Positions 33,201 to 43,747 of a stretch of 64,000 bases of DNA are shown here, in pieces. Positions within the stretch are counted from its first letter, which is position 1. Each line of letters starts with the position of its first letter. Position numbers and translations under genes: made by a program. This stretch comes from Linnemannia schmuckeri. Taxonomy: Eukaryota > Mortierellomycota > Mortierellomycetes > Mortierellales > Mortierellaceae. The stretch spans positions 310,001-374,000 of the forward strand of contig JANATG010000013.1 of the NCBI GenBank assembly GCA_029449235.1. The letters are read 5' to 3'. The notes beneath the pieces are model-generated. The model was given only the letters and a program-made list of their open reading frames with translations. It was not told where the DNA came from and made no database searches.

Positions 33201-33531
33201 TTTTCGTCCTTGATTTGCTGACTTTTGATGTAGTAGCGTTTGTAGTGGCAGTGGAGGCAACGGTATCCTCGCTGACTGGGGCTTTCTTGCGCCGACTCAC
33301 AGGCTTCTTCGCAACCGCCTCGACAGCCTCATACTCTTCCCGTAGGAGCGCCTCTGAAATAAACCTTGTTTGACCTCCTCTTGCTCGCCCTGTAGAACAA
33401 AGACCGTTTCCAATCCGCTGAAATATAGGGGTTCCTGTGGTTCGAGGAATGGCAAGTTGCTCTTGGGGAGTGACGATCCTCCTGCTGAGGACGATGCAAT
33501 GGCGGAGTCCTTGTAGACGTAACATCGACAT
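30214..33531 (-). CDS. IRC3: Mitochondrial DEAH helicase, IRC3-like
   Basis: Superfamily 2 helicase; yeast Irc3 is a double-stranded DNA branch-migrating helicase needed for mitochondrial DNA maintenance. Seven exons (33531-32839, 32696-32565, 32456-32313, 32219-31877, 31768-31568, 31481-31281, 31178-30214) give 892 residues. The N-terminus (MSMLRLQGLRHCIVLSRR) is basic and hydrophobic without acidic residues, as in a mitochondrial presequence, followed by a long Lys/Ala/Ser-rich region. Motifs: Q-motif-like LRPYQQECIDKCL, Walker A SLPVGSGKT, TLILAHRQELLEQ, IIIDEAHH, YGCSAT, VFAVDIAH, VNCGILTEGTDIP, and QMLGRGMRLHPGK. Walker A ends exactly at the first intron. The C-terminal 320 residues are Lys-rich with a Gly/Asp loop. 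Its promoter fits in the 194 nt to the transporter stop upstream. Confidence 0.9.
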
Positions 33532-33725
33532 TGCTGTGTTGTGTCGTAGGTTTGGCAACCGTCGGCAGGGGTGAAGTGAGAATGAACAGAAGGAATGAAC
33601 AAGAAAAAAAAATGAAAAAAGAAAGTTCAGGCACGCAAAAAGCGGACTAAAAAAGCTGCATTGTGACTTTCTATTATCATACAACGGGTGAACTGAGCGC
33701 GTTTGTTACAAAAAACCCATGGCGA

Positions 33726-36359
33726 CTACTTGGCGACGCCGATGCCAAAGACGACCCAGCTGGTGAGGAGAAGGATAGACCAGACTATGATCCAGAAATG
33801 CGCTTGTACCCTCTTAAAGTGCGGCACCTCATCATCGCCACTCTCAATCCGCACTCCAAACCGTCGCTCGCCATTCTCGTCCTCGGAGTCATCATTATCT
33901 TCGACGTCGCTCTCGCCTTCGCTTCCGTCCGGATTCGACAAGAACTCGCTGTCTCTACGTAACCGGCGGTCATCCCCAGGAAGTAAGCCTTGTCCAGAAG
34001 ACGAGGTGTTGATTTCTGACTCACGAAACCGACTATCTGGTGTTGCTGGCGGGTGATTCGACAAGTGAAACTCGTACTGCTCGTCCCGATCGCGTTGGTG
34101 ATGGTTTGGATGTTGCGCGCCAATTTCAGTCATGGTTACTTCTTCAGCATCCTGTTCATCATCCAGTTCAAATATAGGCTCCAGAGTCATTGCCTCCAGG
34201 ACCTCATGGCTTCTTCGCCTGTTCCTTTGCTCCCGCCGACGTCGACTTCTCCGCCTGTGTCTTGCCAGTGCCGCTGCTGGAGTCTTACCGTAGACTCCAT
34301 TGACCAGCCCTGTCTTGCCACCTTCACCATCCGTCCAATGATAGTCGCCCCAGACAAAGATCGAACAAGCAATGAATGTCATAATCGCGACTGCCAAAAA
34401 CAAGCCTAACAGCCTCGTATCCTCCTTCTCTTGAAGCGCCTCGTCCACCTGAACTGGGAAGAAGTGATGGTACAATCGGTCAAAAAAGTTCTCCGTGTCC
34501 GATTCTCCATCAGGTCCAACAGCGCCCGAAAAGTCCTGCATCATCCCCGAGACGGTTCCAAAGAGTGTCGCTCCTATGTTATCGATTGATCTGTGAAGAC
34601 CGAGTCCTGTAGGCACATGTTTCGTCAAGACGGGCATACTGGTTACAATCGACAATGTTCCAAGTGAGAGCGAGAGAGCAAAGAGGAGCATGGGAACTGT
34701 TGGTGGGATCGGGATCGCGGTGTAGGGGATGAGCAGGAGCACATGGGTCCCGATCAACAATCCAGCTGTGATCAAGAGCATCCAGGCGCGTTTTCCGGCG
34801 TGGTCGATGAAAGTGCCGAGAAAGGGGTATATAATCAGCGGGACCGCCAAAATGATCGATGCCTGCCATGCTGCCTGTTCATCGTCCAATCCGTATCGAT
34901 GCTTCACAATATTACTATTAGGTCAATAAATTATAAATTAGTATCAGTTGCAAACTGACCTCAATCTTCTCTATGGGATATCTTTCACCAATTTCCTTAC
35001 CTGGATTGATGCATGAAAGGATTCCAGCTGGCACCGACCAAGAAGCTGATAGTCAGCAGTGTCCAGAACATGGTTGAGAACCCATAGACCTCCCTCCAGC
35101 CAAGACTGGTCCGCTTAGCTTTCAAGAGGATTGTAATCTTTGTCATCGTATCTGTGCCCTCCTTGGGTTTTTCCAGCAGCGTCAAAAAGATAATGTTCAT
35201 CACCCATGCGATCGCAGAGATGACCAACGACACAAAGAACGGCGTGACGAATCCGAACGGCGGTAGTGTGCTCAGCGGTACTGATGTCGCCAACGCCAGA
35301 AATCCTGCCTAGTAACAGCACGCACGAAATAAATGGGTGAGTCAGCGTGTCTCTGTCGCCCAATTTCGTCCATTGCTAAAAGAATGTTCCTGAATAGTAT
35401 TTTCATGCAACGTTACCAGTTTGCCGCTGGTCAGCCCCAATGCCAAGACAAGAGCTAGCCCATCCTTCTTGAAGTATCGCACCCATATTGTCTCTTGAAT
35501 GATTGTAATGGGCGCAGCGCCTAGTCTAATAACGTCATACGGAGAAAATAGGGCTGGCATAAGTAAACTCAATTCCTTATATACCGTAACGATACAGAGG
35601 AGATGATTTTCATATGAGCAACCTTACCCGAAGAGACAGTATCCGAGAATCATAATCTTGATAGAATGAGTCCAACAGCCCAAGATGACGATCGCCTGAC
35701 CAGCAATGACAATCGTTGTAAAGACAATTGAGCTTGGTCCAGTCCCGTACCGCTCGATCAAGAGTCCTCCAATGAGTGGTGTCAAAGTCGGGAAAAGTGT
35801 CAGTGAAGACTGTAGCAGCGAGAACTGAGTATTGCTGATATCCATGTTCTATTATTGTTTGGATAGAGTTGCAGGTTTAGTTGTTTTGGCAAGGATTAAT
35901 CGTATAGAAAAGTGAAAGCATTGAGCTAAAGTGGAACTTGGAGATGAGTAAAAGCGCAAACCTCACCTCTTTGAGAACGTCCTTCAATGGTCCTGTCATG
36001 TGGTTTGTAAAGTGGGTCGAGATACCCAGCAGGGCAGCACACGAGAACGCCTGGACCTTGACAGCCCATTCCGCGGCGGCCACCTTTGGATCTTTCTTTG
36101 AACCCTGTCCTGACCCAATGTCCTCATTCTCCTCGTCTTCCAGTAGTCTTTGTTGTCGGTGGTACTCTACAAAGTCGCGATTTGACAAAGAACTGACGAG
36201 ACCTTGGGATTCAGTGGCATGGATAGCATCGTCCTCGTCATCGTCGTGGTGACCGTGGTTATGTTCACGTTTTGTTTCGTCGTTGCTGTTGCGTGTGAGT
36301 ACGGGTGAGTCTTGGCCCCTTGTGCTGAGTGGCTGGTAGTCTATGCGACTATCTGACAT
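33726..36359 (-). CDS. Major facilitator superfamily transporter, MFSD1-like
   Basis: Multi-span membrane transporter; animal MFSD1 is a lysosomal dipeptide uniporter, so a vacuolar role is a reasonable inference. Five exons (36359-35967, 35848-35628, 35525-35417, 35308-35001, 34914-33726) give 739 residues. Residues 1-105 are hydrophilic, acidic and His-rich. First helices come with FSCAALLGISTHFTNH and the MFSD1-like loop ENMDISNTQFSLLQ, then GGLLIERYGT (MFS motif A position), ITIIQETIWVRYF, and in the second half SSNIVKHRYGLDDEQAAW and LGTFIDHAGKRAW. Between the last two helices sits an insert of about 170 residues with RRRSRRRREQRNRRR and acidic runs, unusual in MFS proteins. The leader holds a (GTT)n tract and an overlapping upstream frame. 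Confidence 0.85.
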
Positions 36360-36399
36360 GACTAGTTGTTGTTGTTGTCGCTGTCGTTGTTCGTTGTCG

Positions 36400-36458
<59 letters not shown>

Positions 36459-39251
36459 GATGTGTTAGACAGATGACAGTTCTGCATTCATGTTGCAGAA
36501 AATGAGAAAGTGATGTGTTGGGAATAAATCTTTCAATTTTATGTTTGTGTTCCAAGAAAAAGGAAAGACCAGGTAAGAAACGAAAAAGAGCCACGATCAC
36601 CCTGTGGCGCATTTTGAGAAACGAAATGAGTTAAATGGGTTAAATCCTCGTTTACCGAAAATGGAACGGAAAACCTTACTATATCAAAGACGACTCGTCA
36701 GGTATCGTCCTCTACCAGACGGGCGACGTCGACTTGATCAGAGGGCAGCATTCATTGTATTACTGGTCAGGTTGCTCTAGCAGTAGGCAGGCCAGGAAGA
36801 GGGGATCGGTGTGCAGGGGTTTGACCCCACTGAGAGCGCAATGGTCAGGTAATTGATCGTCGACATTGTGGATTGAGGGAGGGGGGCAACGATACGAATT
36901 CGTAGGAATAGGACAAAAAAAAAATAAAATTAAAAAAAAAAAAAAAAATCAGGGACCAAAATGGATCCTTCCTTGTGCCTGGGAATCAGGTAACTGTTTC
37001 TTGTGTTGAAACAGAGACGATCTACGCTCCAACAGAAGTAGCTTCACAACTATCACACTACTTCACTATTAGAATAATATTACGTAGTACTCACCCCCTG
37101 TGTAGAACTTCAATTGGACCAACACGACGTGTTGAGAAGCCACAGCGAGGACCAATGTTACTTTGGCGTACCACCGGAGTTTTGGATACCAACGTGTCTT
37201 GAAAAGATAAAAAAAAAAAGGAGGCGCATTAAGTTTCTCACTTTGCTAACTGAATCTCAATCTCAATGGGCAACAGTTTGCTTGGCCGTGTGAAGAACGG
37301 GTAGGTGTATTGCTGTTGATATTGGGTGCATTCAGAGTTTGGCTGATGGCTGTTTTATTGACATGGTAGAGAAAACGGTAGAGGGGGAGAGAGGGAGAAA
37401 GGGAGAGAAGGAGCACCATGGCTCTCAAAATGTATTTTTGACCTGTCTAGTGTGTTCTACGACGGGTATACATTACTGCGCGGCTGGACAACAACTGTAA
37501 TGATATGCGAGTGTGAGTGTGAGTGTGGCGAGTATGGAGTGAGAGAGGGACTTTTGTGCCATAAACAAAAGAATTGGAGTGTGAGGATGGAATTGAGTGC
37601 AAACCGCGAATATCATTTCTTATGGTATGGTAGGATTGGATAAAAGGATAAAATAAAGCAAGACTGCTCAGTGATTTGTATGGTAGCGGCAAGGGTGAGG
37701 TCAACCATTGAACTTCAAAGAAAAGGAAAGAAAACTATAAAACTATGATTTTTTCAGTTTTGGTTTTCTTTTGTACTTTTCAATTGTTCTGAAGGCGTAT
37801 GACTGGAAGGAAAGTAGAGGAAAGAGATGGTTTCCTCTCTATCTCGTCTATGAGCTCTCCAGAGGAAGAGGGAGGGAAAGTAAAGATGAGATGAGTTGGA
37901 TAGAGAGAGAGAGGGAGGGAGAGGGAGAGGGAGAGAGAGGTAGATAGAATGAAATGAATTGGGTGCATGTTTGTGTACGTCTGGGGTGTTTTTGCGAGTG
38001 GAATAGATGGGGTACATGCGACGCAGTAGACGACATTGATGCGAGACACGATATGTTTATGCGTATACGTGTGGAGAGAACGCCATGATATGAATTGGTA
38101 TGCAGTGACTTCAGAGTGAGTGGTAAAACTCTGAGACGAATCAAAACGGCAGTGTAATAATTGATATGAGGAAAGATCCAAAAGGAAGTCAGCAGCAGTA
38201 AGTTCGCTATTGTAAGTTGTAAGTAGCCAGTTAGCCAGCCATCTTACTCAACCCAGGCAATTGCTCTCTCTTTCTCTATCTCTCTCTCTTTCTCTGTCAT
38301 TTGTGTCTTTTGTATGTGTGTGTATGCCCCCCTCTGCGCTCTCCTTATTTTTTGCCTATTGTTTGTGTCTGTTTGTGTGATATCAAGTGTGCGTGTGTGT
38401 ATGTGTGTTGTCGATGTGGAAAAAAAGCCAAAAAAAAATAATTTTCTTGCTCGACCCTCGTTGAGTGGATCCACAGAGAGAGGACCACTTATCCGCATCA
38501 GCTGGCCCAGCCCATAGTCCAGTCCTGCGCTCCCTTGCCCCTGCTGAAATTCTTTTCACATATAGAGTGCCCATATCGAATCCCCCCGCTGTTTTTTCTT
38601 CTCTTTTTCTCTTCACTCAACTACTCCCTCGCACCACTCCCACTCCCCCACCACCACCACCAAGAAATCAAGTAAGTGATGACCCTCGCCATATGATATG
38701 GCCACATACACACATACTATGGCCCTTCCACCACTGCTCCTAGCTATGAACAACTATCGCAACCACGTCATACGCATACACACAACGAAACGCTACCCAT
38801 ATCGCTGCTCCTCGCGACACTCCCTCTCACTCCCTCCCTCATCCCATCCTCATCCCCATCCATCATCCTCATCCATTCGCCGAAGAAACACCTTGTACCC
38901 TTTTGAACGAGAGGTCGTTGATAGCACAAACAGAAGACGTAAAAAAAAATGGTGGCAACGGAAAATACGACTATTGGCCAGAAACAAAAACAAAAAGACT
39001 CCTTTCCACAATCACCACACCATCGTTTGAATGTTCATCCCCCCAAACTCGAATGAAGAGAAAAAAGGCGGGCAGACAGCCAAAAAGCCCAGGAAAAAGA
39101 CAAAAAATGACGCTGAACATACGCAACCAAACTAACTGAATAGCACTATACTTGAGCGGATCCTGTCCAACAACAACAGCGACAAGAAAGCGCGTTCTCC
39201 AACTAACAACTCATCCACTATCTCTCCACCAACACAAATAGATAAAACAAC
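36360..39251. other. Intergenic, 2.9 kb: divergent promoters of the MFSD1-like and HMG-box genes
   Basis: Adjacent to the transporter is the (CAA)n leader tract. About 36.6-37.2 kb shows no known gene. From about 37.2 to 38.45 kb there are several simple-sequence stretches (GGGAGA-rich near 37380-37420 and 37905-37940, CTCT and GTGT-rich near 38264-38410). From about 38.55 kb to the HMG start the plus strand is C/A-rich leader; a GTAAGT at 38672 could begin a leader intron. Confidence 0.45.
36399..36459. repeat. (GTT)20 microsatellite in MFSD1-like gene leader
   Basis: About 20 pure GTT triplets, with interrupted copies back to 36365. On the transporter sense strand it is (CAA)n, lying 40-100 nt upstream of its ATG. 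Read in one frame it encodes poly-Gln within an upstream open frame (36612-36349) that overlaps the transporter start codon out of frame. Confidence 0.9.
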
Positions 39252-40116
39252 ATGCCCAAGGTCGCCAAGAAGGAACAAAAGGTCTCAAAGAGATCCAAGG
39301 TCGAGGAGCCCAAGAAGAGAAAGAGAAAGGCCAAGAAGGACCCCAACGCACCTAAGAACCCTATGTCCGCCTACCTTCTCTTCTGTGAGGAGTGGCGCGA
39401 GAAGGTCAAGGCCCAGAACCCCAACTCTTCCTTCGGTAAGGATCACTTTCTTTAACTTGTTAGGACAAACGAGTAACAGACAGAGAGACTACATACAGGC
39501 AGACAGACAGACAGAATCTAAGCAAAGAACAAGCAAAAGATCCAGGAACTAGAAAGTGAGACCATCTGTGACAAACCATGGAGAAACGAATCTTCAACTA
39601 ATTGACTTTTTCTCTTTGTCTTGTTGTTCTGATTTGCACAATAGGCGAACTCGGACGCCTCCTCGGCGAGCAGTGGCGCGCATACTCTGACGAGAAGAAG
39701 GCTGTAAGTCGACCCATCCTATGCACCTCTTGCCTTTTTTTTTAGACTTTGTTTCGTGATGTTTTGTTTGTTGTGTTTTGCCGTTACCACTTACCGATCT
39801 GTTTGTGAAACGCGCGCCCCGCCCTCGTCCTTTTTTGCATTTTTCAATTTTCGATTTCGATTTCGATTTCGATTTTCATCGTTTTTCGTTTTTCGGAATT
39901 TCAACAAAAAACATTTCTCTTTTCGTGACGCGTTGTCGTCGCGTCCGCCTCAAAAGTCTCATCCTAATCTTTCTCCACTTATTGATCCTCGCCTCTTAGC
40001 CCTACATCGCCAAGCACGAGAAGGCCAAGGCCAAGTACCAGCAGGAGAAGGCCGCCTACGACGCCAAGAAGGCCGCTTCGTCTGATGAAGATGAAGATGA
40101 GGACGAGTCCGACTAA
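39252..40116 (+). CDS. HMG-box chromatin protein, Nhp6/HMGB-like
   Basis: Small non-sequence-specific DNA-bending protein of chromatin. Three exons (39252-39435, 39645-39703, 40000-40116) give 119 residues, slightly longer than yeast Nhp6 (about 93-99). The first 35 residues are Lys-rich (KKRKRKAKK). A single HMG box runs from DPNAPKNPMSAYLLF to about AAYDAKK and includes FGELGRLLGEQWRAYSDEKKAPY, with Met38 as the intercalating residue in the NPMSAY stretch. The protein ends in an acidic tail of Ser/Asp/Glu (SSDEDEDEDESD) of the HMGB type. Intron 2 contains a (TTTCGA)4 repeat. Convergent with BRF1, 250 nt between stops. The long CT/CA-rich leader is typical of abundant proteins, an inference. 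Confidence 0.93.
39849..39872 (+). repeat. (TTTCGA)4 in HMG-box gene intron 2
   Basis: Four tandem TTTCGA hexamers, followed by degenerate TTTTCATCG/TTTTTCG copies, inside intron 2 about 130 nt before the 3' splice site. Confidence 0.8.
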
Positions 40117-40366
40117 ATTCCGTACAGCTCAACCTATCCCAACCCAACAACAACCAACCTCTCGATGACAAATGTTGTCGCTTTTTTCTGCTGTACTATG
40201 TCCATGCTAGAGTCGTAGTGTTCCCCCTCTCTCTTTTCTTTTGTTCTCTCTGTCTTTGTTATCGCTACTCTGTATAAAAACTTTTTTCTTTTTCAACAGC
40301 AAACACAGAACAAATGACCTCATTGCAAATGGAAACAAAAGTTGGTGCAAGATACAGCAATATATT

Positions 40367-43179
40367 TCACCAGTCGTCGCCCATATCGTTGTAACCATAA
40401 TCTTCCTCCTCAACCTGACTATACCCCATCATCGCGCCCCAGGACTGATCAGGCAACTCTTCATCCTCCTCAGCTTCCACAGCTTCCTCCTCTTCTGGCG
40501 CAGGGGTGGCCTCAGCCTCACGTTCAGCTCTCGTCCGCGATTTGGGAGGCGCAATAATCTCGTCCTCATCCTCGTCATTCTCCCGCTGTGAGCCATTGGA
40601 CGCATGGCTGCGCGCCTGTATCGACTGTTCCCTCGAACCCGTCCTGCTCCCTGTGGGCGTTGACGAAAACTTGACAGAGTTACCCGTCTTGCTCTTAATC
40701 ATTCTACTGACAGACGCCAGACGGCCAGGGCGAGCAGATCCCTCCCGACTGGGACCCATCGATGATTGTCGTGACCGAACAGGTGTCCGGACCAACCCTG
40801 GTTCCTCAAAGACAGACTTGATAGCTGCTGGTGATCCAGACTCATATACAACCGGCTTCGTATCGAAAAGCTCGTCCATGTTATCCAGTGCAGAGTAGTT
40901 GATCTTTTTCGATTTCTGGCGAGGCAGCTTTGGTTGCAAAATGTTCTTTCCTGCCTCTGCTGCCGTCGACGAGCCTGCTCCCTGAACATTACGCTTTGCC
41001 TTCTTGCGCTATATAACGAAACAAACGGTTGAAAAGGAGCGAATGTGTTTTGTTAGCGTCCTTTCCTTTACTTTCAATACGTCTGCATCGATAAAACATC
41101 TTTTCAACATGTTTATGAACTTACTCCTTTCTTGTTGTGGTAGATACCCATCTTCTTTTCCATCTCAATACGTGCACGCTTCTCCTCCTGTTCCTGCAGA
41201 TACTCCTTGTTGAACTCCATCCAGACTTGCGTCTTGATCTTGACTTCCTCGTCGTTTAGGATAATGTTGTCAATCTCGTCATCGTCCACATCATCCAAGG
41301 GCTCATATGGAATTAACTTGCGCGCCTCTTCCTCAGCTATCAAAGCAGCACGATAAAAGGAAACATTGTTTAGAAAAATGCCCAAAAAACAAAATGCAAA
41401 CTGACAGTGGACGTTCATGAACATAAAACATTTGCAACTTACCATCCAGACGAGCCTCTTCTTGCATAATCAAAGGATTGTGCATGGCTGCTTCCATCTC
41501 CTCCTCCAGTTCCTCTTCCTCTTCCTCATCTCCCTCTTCCTCCTCTTCTTCCTCTTCTTCATCTTCTCCTGCAATCTTTGCTGTGGCCGCCGCCGCTGCC
41601 GCCGCTTCCTCGTCTTCCTCATCTCCCTCATCATCAGCTTCTCGATTCCGCTTGCCAGCCACAGGAACAACATGTTCGGCACTGGTCTCTTCGTCCTCGC
41701 CCTCCTTGACAGTATGCAGATCAATCTTGGACGTCCTTTGTCCACGACGAATAATCTCCTTGTTGACCTCATCTTCTTCCTCCTCGTCCTCTCCAAGCTC
41801 CCAGTGCGTCTTTTTCCTTGACTTTGTGAACGCAGGTGGGTCTGCTGCATCTTCCAGCCACAATTCCCGGAAATCAGATACTGTCAATTGCCCCGAAGGT
41901 GTCGACGCAAACTCATCCAATCTATTACGACAATAAAAAAAAAGTTGAGTTAGAAACTTCTCTTAAGATATAGCTTTGAAGGAAAATATAAGAGCCACGA
42001 AAAGTCACAGTGTTCCTTACCGTTTCCTCAAAGTGGACTCTCCAATCTTAACGACCTGAATAATCTCCTTCTGTGAACGTCTGTAGTGATGCATTCTGGC
42101 AGCAATGAGAAGACAGGCACCACAGACACCAGCTGGACGACGACCGGTCCTGATCCAATCACGATCCATGCGCGAGACCAAGCGGAGAGCGTCGTTGGCG
42201 ACTCTTTGCGTATCCTCGCCAAAATCCAGCATGGTCGCAAATCGAGAAATGTAAAGCGAAGGGTCAACCAGTGGTAACTGAAGGTTCAGTTGTTTTGTCA
42301 AATGCAGAAATGTCACTCCCAGCTTGAAAACGTTCAACTAACAGAATAGATAAAAGCGAGAAGGGCAGGTTAAAATATAAGTCACCTTTTCATGTAACTC
42401 TCACGCTAAATAATTCAAAAAAAGGAATCAAAAGTACCTGAAGAAGTTCGGAGAAGTCGATCAACATATGGGTAGTTTTTTCCATTCTGCAGACGATATA
42501 AAGACAGCAGGCGACGACATGCTCACTCCGACGACCCTGGATAAAGTTATTGGTAATGGCCAGGTTGAAATAGCGTTGGGCGACTTCAGCATGATGTTCG
42601 TTCAGCTTGAGAGCGACCGCCATAGCTGTGATTCGTCTCCTGGCTGCGTCCAATGTCTTTTCTCTCGATTCCTGACTTGTCTGTCTCCGCCCCGGTCCCA
42701 TAGATCGAGCTCCAGCTTAGAAAAGGAAGAGTGGAAAGATAAAAGAGGGTCAATAGCTTGGAAACACTGCATGATAGGAGGAGGCATGAATAACTAAAAA
42801 AAAACTTATCTTGACGAAATAGCCTTGTTATCGATCGAATAAACATCTATTGTTGCATTCTTACCTTTGCCTTCGCCGACGAATGTTCCGACAACTGAGG
42901 CAGCTCCTCCTCCACTTTCATTGAACGAGATCTCTGCAATAATGGTGTTTTCTTCCAAAACCTATATCAAATTGGTTGTTTTCAAAAGGGCAAAAGTGAA
43001 GGTGTCAGTTATCATTATCGCACAAACCATTATCGCACAAACATCAAAATAACTGCTAGATAACAGACAAAGACGACGAGGAGAAGGAGAGGACTTACAG
43101 CACCACAGCCCGTGCAGGTTGCGTTTCCTTGACCAGAGTCATACTCGATACTGTTTCCACCACAGTAGGGACAAGCCAT
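40367..43179 (-). CDS. BRF1: TFIIIB subunit BRF1 (TFIIB-related factor)
   Basis: RNA polymerase III initiation factor that joins TBP and Bdp1 at tRNA and 5S genes. Seven exons (43179-43099, 42961-42865, 42715-42438, 42337-42021, 41921-41443, 41336-41125, 41008-40367; some ends uncertain by one base) give 701 residues. The N-terminal zinc ribbon has Cys3, Cys6, Cys22 and Cys25 (CPYC, CTGC). Two cyclin folds follow: one around KTLDAARRRITAMAVAL to YIVCRMEKTTHMLIDFSELLQ, the second around FATMLDFGE to RRPAGVCGACLLIAARMH, the classic TFIIB/Brf repeat signature, with the GESTLRKRLDEF end. A long Glu/Asp block leads into the Brf1 homology region (WMEFNKEYLQEQ), then a Ser/Arg-rich tail ending acidic. 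Divergent from MCT1. Confidence 0.95.
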
Positions 43180-43747
43180 GATTATAGATAAGTCTTGTTT
43201 TGTGAAAAAAGTTTTGGTGGACGAAGAGGTGGAGGCGCGGCGCTAGTAAATTATATGTACTGGTTCGGACCCGAGTTGTGTTGTGTTGTGTGTTACAGCG
43301 ATTAACTGGTTATTGAAAGGTGGGGCGGTGATTGTATGTGAAGGGGAAAAAGAGTGAGGAGAAGTGGAGTGACAATGGGGTGGTGAATCGTTATGTTTTA
43401 TTTTTGAATGTGCAGGAGAGTGGATGATGGACAGTTGGAGGCGATGTGTTTGAGAGGATAGGAGGAGTTGTGATGAGGGAAGGAGGGGGGTGAATGCTGG
43501 AAGGGTGGAAAGGGAAAAAAAAAAAGTAAAAGAAAAAGAAAAAATCAAGGGTTGCGGCAAGGAAATAACAACATCACGTGATATATGAACAAAAAAGGGA
43601 CAAAAAAAGGAGCCTCCCTCCTCGGGAGCCTTGGTTTTTTCACTCTTCTTTCCACTCACAAAAAATACTCCTTCAACAATCGTCTTCGCCTTTCCCTCTC
43701 CATAAACATAAACAACCAGACTTCGACTCGAACACCAACTTTACAGC
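43180..43747. promoter_or_regulatory. Divergent promoter between BRF1 and MCT1, with TCACGTGA at 43574-43581
   Basis: 568 nt separate the two start codons. The part nearest BRF1 is purine-rich (CT-rich on the BRF1 strand) and the part nearest MCT1 is CT/CA-rich, so both leaders are inside. The 8-base palindrome TCACGTGA, a perfect Cbf1-type E-box, lies 395 nt from the BRF1 ATG and 167 nt from the MCT1 ATG. Shared regulation is inference. Confidence 0.4.

Noticed and set aside
36760..36890. tRNA-like or SINE-like patch (GGGGTTTGACCCC near 36815 and GAGCGCAATGGTCAGG near 36838)
   Set aside because: The stem has only a 5-base loop that is not the T-loop sequence, no B box at the right distance, and no cloverleaf could be drawn on either strand.
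41478..41936. Long poly-Ser frame on the plus strand
   Set aside because: It is the antisense of the Glu/Asp-rich exon of BRF1, which has clear homology.
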